This document shows positions 1-5,940 of a stretch of 6,953 nt of DNA, one piece after another. The stretch spans positions 1 to 6,953 of the forward strand of contig JAJRAP010000005.1 of NCBI GenBank assembly GCA_028679855.1, read 5' to 3'. How positions within the stretch are numbered: the first letter of the stretch is position 1; every line of letters begins with the position of its first letter. The notes below the pieces were generated by a model. The model searched no databases. It saw only the letters and a program-made list of their open reading frames with translations, and had not been told where the DNA came from. This stretch comes from Candidatus Methanoperedens sp. GTDB lineage: Archaea; Halobacteriota; Methanosarcinia; Methanosarcinales; Methanoperedenaceae. Position numbers and translations under genes: made by a program.

Positions 1-1
1 A

Positions 2-76
2 GAGGCGCAGCTTACAAGGATCGATAACAAGTATATCCAGAAATACCATCCTGCCCATAAGGCAAAGAAAGAGTAG
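2..76 (+). CDS. atpB: A-type ATP synthase subunit B, C-terminal end (partial)
   Basis: The first 24 sense codons, in the frame starting at base 2, end at a TAG at 74-76 and read ...LTRIDNKYIQKYHP... followed by a lysine-rich tail. This is the usual C-terminus of the non-catalytic nucleotide-binding subunit B of archaeal A1Ao ATP synthase. Only one base separates the stop from the ATG of the next gene, a subunit D gene, which matches the standard A-B-D order of archaeal atp operons and supports the call more than the short peptide alone. The rest of the gene lies outside the window. Confidence 0.85.
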   Translation, partial: EAQLTRIDNKYIQKYHPAHKAKKE

Positions 77-77
77 T

Positions 78-698
78 ATGGCAATAAAGGACAATATCAA
101 GCCCACGCGTTCTGAGCTTATCGAGCTCAAGAAGAAGATTAAGCTTAGCCAGAGCGGGCACAAACTTCTGAAAATGAAGCGCGATGGGCTGATACTTGAA
201 TTATTCGCGATACTTGAGAAGGCAAAGGACGTAAGGGCAGAGTTGGAAAAACAGTTCGCTGTTGCATCACAGAAACTGGCGATCGCGAAGTCCGTAGAAG
301 GTGTGGTTGTGGTAAAATCCACAGCTTTTGCCCTCAAGGACACTCCAAAGCTTGAACTTGTGAGCAGGAACGTAATGGGTGTTGTGGTGCCTAAGATCGA
401 AGCTTCAAGTGTTCATAAGGGTCTTAATGAACACGGGTACGGCATCATAGGAACAAGCTCGCGCATTGATGAAGCAGTGGATGCCTATGAGATACTTGTT
501 GAGAAGATCATCCTCGCAGCAGAGATCGAAACCACGATGAAAAAGCTGCTTGAGGACATAGAGAAGACAAAGCGCAGGGTTAACGCGCTTGAGTTCAAGG
601 TGATTCCTGAGCTTTCTGATGCGAAGGACTTTATCGTGCTGCGGCTTGAGGAGATGGAGCGAGAGAATACGTTCAGGCTGAAGAGGATAAAGGGATAA
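78..698 (+). CDS. atpD: A-type ATP synthase subunit D (central stalk)
   Basis: The product is 206 residues, the normal length for subunit D of archaeal/vacuolar-type ATP synthases, the rotor-shaft subunit that turns inside the A3B3 head and couples catalysis to the membrane ring. The N-terminus (about residues 8-42) carries the family signature: PTR, then LKKKIKLSQSGHKLLKMKRD. Together with the charged C-terminal stretch (about 150-205) it would form the long antiparallel coiled coil of the shaft. The middle (about 75-130) is the less conserved globular part. The ATG lies one base after the atpB stop, so the two genes are cotranscribed and probably translationally coupled. No further atp gene follows on this strand, so atpD appears to end the operon; Methanosarcina operons usually have a small atpG/ahaG next. 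Seen: length, motif, spacing. Known from family: role. Confidence 0.97.
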   Translation: MAIKDNIKPTRSELIELKKKIKLSQSGHKLLKMKRDGLILELFAILEKAKDVRAELEKQFAVASQKLAIAKSVEGVVVVKSTAFALKDTPKLELVSRNVMGVVVPKIEASSVHKGLNEHGYGIIGTSSRIDEAVDAYEILVEKIILAAEIETTMKKLLEDIEKTKRRVNALEFKVIPELSDAKDFIVLRLEEMERENTFRLKRIKG

Positions 699-832
699 TT
701 TCCTATTTTGAACAATATCTTTAAGTCAATAATCATCAATAAATAATAATACAATGTGTGGAACTCGGAATTTCAGCGATATTTGCCATAACATTAGCAT
801 TAGCAATCCGAAATTTAAGGAGAGTTAATGAA

Positions 833-901
833 ATGTTAAACAATATAAAAATAGAATTAGGTGGTGCTATCCGGGTGGAGGGCGCGAAGCCTTCTGCCTA
901 A
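833..901 (+). CDS. possible 22-residue ORF or leader peptide
   Basis: An ATG at 833 opens 22 codons ending at TAA 899-901 (sequence begins MLNNIKIELGG and ends EGAKPSA). A good Shine-Dalgarno match, AAGGAGAG at 817-824, lies 8 bases before the ATG, and an AT-rich TATA-like stretch occurs at 738-751. A second ATG at 828 in another frame stops after three codons. The 3' half of the ORF overlaps the nested inverted repeats described at 859-951. I do not recognise the peptide. It could be a leader peptide, the tail of a decayed gene, or chance. The ribosome-binding site is the only real support. Confidence 0.2.
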   Translation: MLNNIKIELGGAIRVEGAKPSA

Positions 902-951
902 TGTCTAATCTGGCAATATCAATGATTTTCTGAATCCACCTTGGGATAGCA
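859..951. repeat. nested inverted repeats, possible structured RNA or transposon end
   Basis: TGCTATCC at 865-872 pairs perfectly with GGATAGCA at 944-951. Just inside, GGTGGA at 874-879 pairs with TCCACC at 935-940. Inside that are two small hairpins: GGGC/GCCT around a GCGAA loop (880-892, one G-U pair) and TGCC/GGCA (895-898 with 912-915). AGGTGG at 859-864 could compete for the CCACCT at 936-941. Together this would be a multibranched RNA with a 14-bp basal stem interrupted by a small bulge. Complementarity works on both strands, so the strand is undecided. Subterminal palindromes of this kind also occur at ends of IS200/IS605-type elements. No transposase is present, so that reading is speculative. 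Confidence 0.4.
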
Positions 952-974
952 AAAATGGGGGTTCACATCCCCCA
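951..974 (-). terminator. hairpin plus T-run after the toxin remnant
   Basis: Read on the minus strand, TGGGGG and CCCCCA form a perfect 6-bp, GC-rich stem with a 7-base loop (ATGTGAA), followed immediately by five T. It starts about 20 bases after the stop codon of the RelE-like gene at 995. This is the shape of an intrinsic terminator and it sits where the minus-strand gene cluster should end, facing the convergent atp operon. Archaeal RNA polymerase mostly needs only the T-run. On the plus strand the same bases superficially resemble a tRNA T-arm, but no tRNA body fits. Confidence 0.5.
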
Positions 975-994
975 CTCCACAACTTATTTTGACT

Positions 995-1189
995 TCAATA
1001 AATATTATCGTGGTGATCAAAATCCAGGAAAATCACTTTCTTCTCTGCTTCAATTATCTCAAAAACAAGAACAAAGGACTTATCGATATGAACTCTCTGC
1101 AAACCCTTCATATCATGCTGTAAAGGTTTGTAGTGATGAGGGTCGTCCAAGATTTCGCTCATCTTTTTCAAAATAATCTCAAATCTTGA
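995..1189 (-). pseudogene. RelE/ParE-family toxin, N-terminally truncated
   Basis: In this frame the C-terminal two thirds of a RelE-type mRNA-interferase-fold toxin are recognisable: the second helix (SRFEIILKKMSEI), DDPHHYKPL, then the beta-sheet core with KGLQRVHIDKSFVLVFEI and VIFLDFDHHDNIY at the end. Family members are about 85-95 residues. Here only about 64 codons have the right character, and the only in-frame ATG (1162) leaves 55 residues, so the first strand and first helix are missing. The open frame extends upstream to 1303, but those residues are a shadow of the antitoxin gene, which occupies another frame. Antitoxin and toxin therefore overlap abnormally, as expected from a deletion that removed the toxin start. 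The fragment is probably non-functional. A very short natural variant cannot be excluded. Confidence 0.75.
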
Positions 1190-1325
1190 CTCCAAACCTC
1201 TTTTCAAACTCTGCGCTGGAAATGGTTCCTTCTTTTTTAATAGCTTCAAGTTTTTTAATATACTCAGGTTTAACATGATGCAGGTCGATGTTGATATCCT
1301 CAATGCTTTCCTCTTTTCTTTTCAA
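1179..1325 (-). CDS. small antitoxin of the RelE pair
   Basis: A 48-codon ORF in a frame distinct from the toxin. It starts with KRKEES, continues IEDINIDLHHVKPEYIKKLE, and ends with a short tail ISSAEFEKRFGVKI before TGA at 1179-1181. Small acidic/basic peptides of this type precede RelE-family toxins in methanogens and neutralise them by wrapping the toxin with the C-terminal segment; that role is inferred from context. The likely start is a TTG at 1325-1323, whose last two bases are the first two of the TGA ending the preceding flavoprotein remnant (TTGA overlap). Purine-rich AAAAGGTAAGG lies just upstream. No ATG is available in frame before a stop. The gene seems whole at its 3' end, so it may now be an orphan antitoxin beside a broken toxin. 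Confidence 0.6.
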   Translation of the reverse strand: MKRKEESIEDINIDLHHVKPEYIKKLEAIKKEGTISSAEFEKRFGVKI

Positions 1326-1638
1326 AACCTTACCTTTTCGATCTCAGACTCCCTCAAATTGTTCTCCATCTTCCGGAAATGCGCTTCACCTGTGTATATC
1401 TGGAATACCGCAAGCAGCGGTTCGTCGGGTTTTCCCGTGCCTGTCGCCTTCAAGAAAGGTCTCTCTTCCATCAGTCTTGCCTTGAGTGCGATGTCATCAA
1501 GGAACTTCACTTTTCGGATTCTTCTTCAACTGCGTACCACAGCAGGAATCCCCTCACTCTTGGCTGGTCGCCATCCATAGTGGAAAGCCAGCAGACAGGG
1601 TTCTTGTTCGTAAATTCGATGCAATCTTTTAAGTCCAT
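1322..1638 (-). pseudogene. pyridoxamine 5'-phosphate oxidase-like flavoprotein, internally deleted
   Basis: The ATG at 1638 follows a strong ribosome site (CGGAGGT, 1642-1648). It opens 42 codons typical of the N-terminus of the PNPOx-like FMN-binding family: MDLKDCIEF, then NPVCWLSTMDGDQPRVRGF and LLWYA, ending at a TGA near 1508. In the next frame the family's C-terminal part follows at once: KFLDDIALKARLMEERPFL, a TGKPDEPLL segment, and MENNLRESEIEKVRF before TGA 1322. Complete members are around 120-130 residues as one chain. Here roughly 40 to 60 central residues, including the middle strands of the split barrel, are missing, and the two halves are out of frame. The simplest explanation is an internal deletion with its join just before 1510. 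The antitoxin start overlaps its stop, so the three minus-strand genes formed one transcript. Confidence 0.8.
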
Positions 1639-1690
1639 AATACCTCCGGGCATGAATTGAGTTATGAGTTTCCATCATGTTGACAAAAAT

Positions 1691-2677
1691 TTAACATATC
1701 TTTGCATCCACCACCACATGCCACACTCCTGGCGAGTATTTCTTTACCTTACGCACCGATATGATCTCTACTTTCCGTCCCAGTTTTTCCGCAGCATCAA
1801 TTATCCTTTCGATAGGTCGCCGCTCTACAGCTTCAGGCACAGCCTCATGGAAATGAAGAATCCCGCCCGGCACAAGGGCGCGGATACCGTGCTCGAGATA
1901 CTGATGTGCATCCAGGTATCCCATAATGACCCGGTCTGCGATGCCGCGTGGGGTGACAAGAGCGCAGTCCCCCTCAACTGGTTCTATAATTTTTTCCACC
2001 CGGTTCAACCTGATATTTTCCCTCAGAAAACCGGCTGATACAGGATTTATCTCTATTGAGATAATCTTCAAGGGCTTAGAATGCACAGCCATGGGAATGG
2101 AAAAATACCCGATACCTGCGAACATATCAACAACGACCTCGCCTTTGCCAAGCCTGCTCATCCGATTTCTTTCAGCAAGATTACCCTGCGAGTACATGAT
2201 ACGCATTGCATCGAGCTTGAAAAGACACCCGTTCTCCCTGTGAATGGTCTCAGTATTATCTCCTGCGATCATTTCACACATCGGCTGCCTCATCTGACCA
2301 CTGATGCCTCTGTCGAGAAGCACAGTCCTGCAGCCAGGGTACATGGATAATAGGGCTTTTGCGATGCCGTTTTTTCGGGTTTCCAGTTCTTCACGCAACG
2401 TTATGATAATAACATCCCCGAGCAACTGCCATCCAGAAGGCAGAAGTTCTTTCTCATGCAGAGGTATATTGAGGATACTTTCAAGTGTTTTTTTCGGGAT
2501 GTAGAATTCAGGTGTTTCCTGTTCGACCAATCCGATCCCACCCCTGGAATCAGTAACCGGGATCTCTATAAAACCGTTCCTCTTAACAAGCTTTCTTGTT
2601 TTATCAAGAATACCATCTGAAAGCAGTTTCTGCCTTATGTTTTCAGCTTCCTCTTCCTTGACACGGACAGCCTTCAT
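1691..2677 (-). CDS. taw2: tRNA-Phe wyosine aminocarboxypropyltransferase (Taw2/TYW2-like)
   Basis: The product is 328 residues of the Trm5/TYW2 superfamily, acting on the modified guanosine at position 37 of tRNA-Phe. The C-terminal Rossmann domain has the SAM motif [12 protein letters not shown] (184-195), the acidic EIN (209-211), DRVIMGYL (248-255) and LHFHE (274-278), and ends [16 protein letters not shown]. Three points favour Taw2 (transfer of the 3-amino-3-carboxypropyl group of SAM) over the m1G37 methylase Trm5: the YSQGNLAER box (162-170, GN instead of the SPRLxTER type), GIGYF, and GY where Trm5 has its NLP/NPP motif. An N-terminal D1-like domain (1-45) is present, making it longer than the compact Taw2 enzymes. 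The ATG overlaps the hom stop by four bases (ATGA), so it is the last gene of the ACT-hom-taw2 operon. A short T-run follows its stop. Assignment to the superfamily is secure; the reaction is inferred. Confidence 0.85.
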   Translation of the reverse strand: MKAVRVKEEEAENIRQKLLSDGILDKTRKLVKRNGFIEIPVTDSRGGIGLVEQETPEFYIPKKTLESILNIPLHEKELLPSGWQLLGDVIIITLREELETRKNGIAKALLSMYPGCRTVLLDRGISGQMRQPMCEMIAGDNTETIHRENGCLFKLDAMRIMYSQGNLAERNRMSRLGKGEVVVDMFAGIGYFSIPMAVHSKPLKIISIEINPVSAGFLRENIRLNRVEKIIEPVEGDCALVTPRGIADRVIMGYLDAHQYLEHGIRALVPGGILHFHEAVPEAVERRPIERIIDAAEKLGRKVEIISVRKVKKYSPGVWHVVVDAKIC

Positions 2678-3672
2678 GAATTTCTGACAATGTATAATAT
2701 ATCGCTCAGTATGGAACTTGCAGTCTCGATAGAACCAGCGCCCTTTCCGCTGATAGTGATCCTTCCTGCAAGATCGGTCAGAATGGAAGCCACGTTCAGT
2801 GTACCGCCCACTACAAGGGGATGCTTCTTCGGGACAAGTCTTGGCGCCACAATCAGTGTCCCATTCCCTGCTTCGCAGATAAGCTTTACTACATAATTGT
2901 TCTTGCTTGCAAGTTCAAGAGCTTCTGGTGTAATCTTAGTGATGCCCGTAACTTCAACGTCGCGATAGGTGGCAGCCTCCCCGAAAACCGAGTTCGCAAG
3001 TATTACAAGTTTGCATGCTGAATCAATTCCCTCCACGTCGTATGTAGGGTCAGTCTCGGCTATCCCCAGTTCCTGCGCTTCTTTCAGAACAAGCTCATAT
3101 GGCAGTCTCTCTTGCGCCATCCTGGTGAGTATGTAATTGGTCGTCCCGTTAAGTATGCCCTCTATTCCTATGACACGGTTCCCTGCCAGTGATTCATGGA
3201 TAAGGTTGAATATCGGGACTGCGCCGCCAACGGTAGCTTCGTACCTGAAAAAAACTCCATTATCCTCGGCAGCCTCTTTTAACTGCGAGAAGCACAGCGC
3301 CAGGGGACCCTTATTTGAAGTGACAACATGCCTTCCTGAATTAAAAGCAGCAGACATATTACTTAAACCCGGCTCACCGTTCTTGATGTTGGTGGGTGTG
3401 GCTTCCACGACTATCTCATGTTCCACATCTTGGATGATTTCAAATGCGCTATCATTGCCTTTTGCGACAGTGCCTTTTTGTTTTTTTCGTTCAAGAGCGC
3501 TCTTGAGGTCGATCCCCTTGACATTTATTTCACTACCTTTCGAATCCAATATGCCCACAACGCATAGGTCGATCCCCTGTCCTTTTAGTATCTCTTTTTT
3601 TTGCAGAATGGCTTGCGCTACTCCCTGCCCAACGGCGCCAAAGCCTATTAAAGACAATCTTACGGTCTTCAT
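2674..3672 (-). CDS. hom: homoserine dehydrogenase
   Basis: This 332-residue enzyme reduces aspartate semialdehyde to homoserine with NAD(P)H, the branch point to threonine and methionine. The N-terminal nucleotide-binding fold shows GFGAVG (10-15). SNKGPLA (119-125) carries the lysine (K121) conserved near the catalytic site. [10 protein letters not shown] (173-182) is the family signature. E206, D217 and K221 in the segment [16 protein letters not shown] match the active-site acid and base residues of characterised enzymes. [13 protein letters not shown] (309-321) closes the cofactor site. It has no C-terminal ACT domain, as in other short archaeal and plain forms; a separate ACT protein is encoded just upstream. 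The ATG (3672) overlaps that gene's stop (ATGA), with GGAGG four bases before it. The 3' end overlaps taw2 the same way. Confidence 0.96.
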   Translation of the reverse strand: MKTVRLSLIGFGAVGQGVAQAILQKKEILKGQGIDLCVVGILDSKGSEINVKGIDLKSALERKKQKGTVAKGNDSAFEIIQDVEHEIVVEATPTNIKNGEPGLSNMSAAFNSGRHVVTSNKGPLALCFSQLKEAAEDNGVFFRYEATVGGAVPIFNLIHESLAGNRVIGIEGILNGTTNYILTRMAQERLPYELVLKEAQELGIAETDPTYDVEGIDSACKLVILANSVFGEAATYRDVEVTGITKITPEALELASKNNYVVKLICEAGNGTLIVAPRLVPKKHPLVVGGTLNVASILTDLAGRITISGKGAGSIETASSILSDILYIVRNS

Positions 3673-4181
3673 GCTGCCTCCGAGTTAAGCCTTATGGGTT
3701 CTATCATGAGAAGGTCCTTTTTGATTGCTACTTCCCGCAGTATTTCAAGTGCATTTTTTAATTCGTTTTCACCTTCAGCATTGATAACAAGGTATGCAGA
3801 TGAGGTCTTCTCTATCGCAGGCATCGAAAGCGACAGGTCAACGACTTCAGCAAAACCAGTTGAATCGATCCTGTCTATAGTATCCCCTATGTCCGAATGG
3901 ATGATATGACCTATGAGCACAACAGAGATAGAGGACCTCAGCCTCTCTTCGCCAACTCTTGCGACCCCGACGCCGCTCTTTTCCAACTTTTCGATGAGTT
4001 CATCAAGAACGCCCTGGTCGATCTCGAAAGTGACCTGCACAGGGATAGTTCCTCTTGGCGTTTTCTCCTCATGCTGGTGAATCACGCTCATGATATTCCC
4101 GTGGAGCTCTGATATCGGCGCAAGAGCTAAAACAAGCTGCCCGGGGATATCCTTGAGTTCAAGTGTCATGGAGACGATCAT
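3669..4181 (-). CDS. ACT-domain protein upstream of hom (COG2061-type)
   Basis: The product is 170 residues with two ACT-like modules. The first (about 4-70) has the classic strand-helix entry [12 protein letters not shown] ... ISELHGNI. The second (about 84-155) reads [16 protein letters not shown] ... [20 protein letters not shown] domains bind small ligands, usually amino acids. This archaeal family lies directly before a homoserine dehydrogenase that lacks its own ACT domain, so a regulatory subunit sensing threonine or another end product is a reasonable inference, not shown here. The start at 4181 is preceded by GGGGGA three bases away, a usable ribosome site; the internal ATG at codon 5 is an alternative. 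This is the first gene of the operon. The spacer 4182-4317 in front of it must hold its promoter, but I see no convincing TATA/BRE box there. Confidence 0.88.
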   Translation of the reverse strand: MIVSMTLELKDIPGQLVLALAPISELHGNIMSVIHQHEEKTPRGTIPVQVTFEIDQGVLDELIEKLEKSGVGVARVGEERLRSSISVVLIGHIIHSDIGDTIDRIDSTGFAEVVDLSLSMPAIEKTSSAYLVINAEGENELKNALEILREVAIKKDLLMIEPIRLNSEAA

Positions 4182-4317
4182 AATCCCCCACTATGCACAG
4201 GTGAGTAATAAGTTTATTTGGTCGAGAAAAGATATTCTTTGCTATGGGATTCATTCAGCGATCAGGAATTTAATATTGAGTAAGAGGCAAAAAATGCTGC
4301 CTATCACGATTTTGATT

Positions 4318-4511
4318 TTCCACCATGTCTCGCCTGATATTCTGGGTGATGCATACGAGTGGATCTAAGATATTTCGCGCCTATGAAAGCAAAAGAGGGA
4401 GAGGTCTACACCCCGAGAGAGGTTATCAAGCTCCTGATAGAAATTCTTGACCCAAAGCCGGGAGAGAGCGTGTATGACCCGGCATCGGCTTCTAATGGGA
4501 TGTTGATAATC
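4318..4511 (+). pseudogene. hsdM: type I restriction-modification methylase (HsdM) fragment, frameshifted
   Basis: Two adjacent frames together give a piece of an N6-adenine DNA methylase of the type I M subunit: VSPDILGDAYEWI ending in TAA at 4366, then, after a shift, RYFAPMKAKEGEVYTPREV, IKLLIEILDPKPGESVYDP and GMLI. Restoring one base (a C next to 4365) would join them as ...DAYEWILRYFAPMK... This segment normally sits just before and into SAM motif I. The motif itself is ruined: family DPACGSGGMLI has become DPASASNGMLI. Only about 63 codons survive out of around 500, and neither the upstream helical domain nor the NPPF catalytic motif, HsdS or HsdR is present. The fragment ends abruptly where IS21-type coding sequence begins. 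It is a remnant, not an active methylase. Confidence 0.85.
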
Positions 4512-4535
4512 TTGGGTAAAAAATCCCAAGGTTAT
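4506..4535. repeat. 11-bp inverted repeat at the hsdM/IS21 junction
   Basis: ATAATCTTGGG (4506-4516) and CCCAAGGTTAT (4525-4535) are complementary over 11 positions with one G-T pair, separated by the 8-base loop TAAAAAAT. The join between hsdM-like and istA-like sequence falls in the left arm. It also overlaps codons that look like the IS21 helix-turn-helix end (LGKNPKV), so it may be a chance palindrome created at the join rather than an IS end. Confidence 0.45.
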
Positions 4536-4861
4536 TAAAAAAATATTTGGATTTGACGACAATACCAGAACCAAAACAACGGGCAAAAAAAGAAAGCAAG
4601 CTTGACAAATTCAAAGAATACATCGTCAAGAAGCTTCACGAAGGACCTTTCACCGCGGTCCGACTATTTCGAGAAATACAGGAAAGAGGTTTCACAGGAA
4701 AATGCACAATAGTCAGGGATTTTGTCAGAAAAGTCAGACCAGAGAAGGGAGTTCAAGCTGTCTTGAGGTATGAAACAAAGCCAGGAGTGCAAGCACAGGT
4801 TGATTGGTCGGAATTTGGGATAGTCGAGATAGACGGCAAAAATCTAAAAAGGGTTAGCTAA
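4512..4861 (+). mobile_element. istA: IS21-family transposase (IstA) fragment
   Basis: From the TTG at 4547 the open frame gives 104 residues of an IS21-type transposase: PEPKQRAKKESKLDKFKEYI, then EGPFTAVRLFREIQERGF, IVRDFVRKVRP, and RYETKPGVQAQVDWSEFG, where the D of QVDW is the first catalytic Asp of the DDE triad. It stops at TAA 4859-4861, just after DGKN, so the second D, the E and everything downstream, including the istB partner ATPase gene, are lost. Upstream, LGKNPKVIKKYLDL, the end of the N-terminal DNA-binding helix-turn-helix, can be read only if one A is removed from each of two A-tracts (4518-4523 and 4537-4543). No terminal repeats or target duplication were found. This is a dead remnant flanked by other gene fragments. 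Confidence 0.85.
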
Positions 4862-5940
4862 ACAAATACAAGAAGAAGAATGCTATGGTTATCTTGATGA
4901 TATAGAGGAACTGGCTGAAAAAGGTGAGATATCAACAGAGGTGAAATTTGAGTTTATGGATGAACTCTTTAAGGAGTATAATGTTGGGAACTCAGGATTT
5001 GAGGATTTGATGATGGATATATGCTTTACACTCTGCAAGACAAAAGAAGAATGGCAATATCTCGTGAAAAAACTTGGGAAAAATCCAACTGATTGGAGAA
5101 AAGACCTGATTATGGATATCCAGAAAAAATATCTGCAGGATGATGATGCATACTTGAAAATGCGCAAAGATGACCTCCACTATGGTATGGATTACTGGGA
5201 TCTGGCAGAATTCTATATCGGGAAAGGCGAACAAAAGAAAGCCGCGGAAATAGCAGAAGAGGGATTAATAAAAGGAGATGGACGACAGACGGAATTGTTT
5301 GTATTCTTGTCTGATCATTATGCAAAAATCAGAGATACCGCTAATCTGGAGCGTGTCGTAAAGTGCGCGATAAAGAAAAAAAGCGCTTCTCTTAGCATTC
5401 GAGTATGTGAAAGGAGCTGGATACATACCAGAAGTGAGATCCCATGTTCACTACAATAAGATGAAAAAGTTCCTGGCTAAGGGGGATTGGAAAGAGATCG
5501 AGCCGAAAATTATCCGAGACGTTCGAGAGAAAGACCTAGAAGACTATATGCGAATATGTCTGGATGAAAACATGAAAAAAGAAGTGATAGATATATTATT
5601 AAACCCACCAAATAAACGACATAGTGTTGGATTAAGAGTTGAAACAGAATACGACCTTGATGAGTTCGCAAGGCGGTTAAAAGAAGAGTTCCCGGAAGAG
5701 ATCATTAAATATTACTGGCAAAAAGCATATAGTAACATCCAGAATGGTAATAGAGAAACATATAGTACCGCAGCAAGATATCTGGGGATGGTTAAACACA
5801 TTTATATCGATATATTAAATGAAAAATCTATATGGGAACAACGTTTTTCAAATTTAAAAGTAGAATTTAAGAAACGTCCCGCATTTATAGAGGAGTTGAA
5901 GAACTATGAACGAAAGGAGCATTGTGATTTAGATGATTGA
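4848..5940 (+). pseudogene. TPR-like protein resembling archaeal SWIM zinc-finger proteins, truncated and frameshifted
   Basis: Coding character begins directly after the istA piece, in another frame (KGLAKQIQEEECYGYLDD, from about 4848). It runs through helical-repeat sequence: DELFKEYNVGNSGFEDLMMD, CKTKEEWQYLVKKL, and two TPR-like helix pairs around YWDLAEFYIGKGEQKKAAEI and FLSDHYAKIRDTANLERVV. At the A7 tract 5376-5382 the frame must change. The second half then continues with ALLLAFEYVKGAGY, LEDYMRICLDENMKKEV, EEFPEEIIKYYWQKAY and RYLGMVKHIYIDILNE, ending at TGA 5940. By memory of the family this is the repeat-rich C-terminal region of proteins with an N-terminal SWIM (CxCx..CxH) zinc finger; the finger itself is absent here. 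Function is unknown. The next gene overlaps by 8 bases, so both were one operon. The frame change could be a one-base insertion, a small deletion, or a sequencing error. Confidence 0.65.

Noticed and set aside
485..754. Minus-strand 89-codon ORF opposite atpD
   Set aside because: Ser/Phe/Ile-rich antisense shadow of the coiled-coil atpD gene.
793..804. Short direct repeat ATTAGC ATTAGC
   Set aside because: Only two 6-base units in AT-rich spacer; no sign of a CRISPR or regulatory array.
921..933. C/D-box snoRNA-like motifs (AATGATT then CTGA)
   Set aside because: The boxes are only two bases apart and in the wrong arrangement for a guide RNA.
957..980. tRNA 3' half (T-arm like GGGGG-TTCACAT-CCCCC followed by ACTCCAC)
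   Set aside because: A possible 5' partner GTGGAG exists at 875-880, but no D-arm or anticodon arm fits between them, the T-loop lacks the conserved A58, and the minus-strand reading as a terminator explains the hairpin plus T5 better.
1190..1303. Long form (102 aa) of the toxin starting at 1303
   Set aside because: Residues before SRFEIILKK are the antitoxin gene read in the wrong frame and show no toxin-family character.
1664..2243. Plus-strand ORFs opposite taw2
   Set aside because: Antisense shadows of the Taw2-like gene with no coherent motifs.
3137..3688. 183-codon plus-strand ORF opposite hom
   Set aside because: A shadow of the strongly supported homoserine dehydrogenase on the other strand; Ser/Pro/Leu-rich composition and no recognisable family.
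4089..4368. 92-codon plus-strand ORF from 4090 as one real gene
   Set aside because: Its first part is antisense to the ACT gene and spacer; only the last 17 or so codons match HsdM, so it is a chance fusion of frames.
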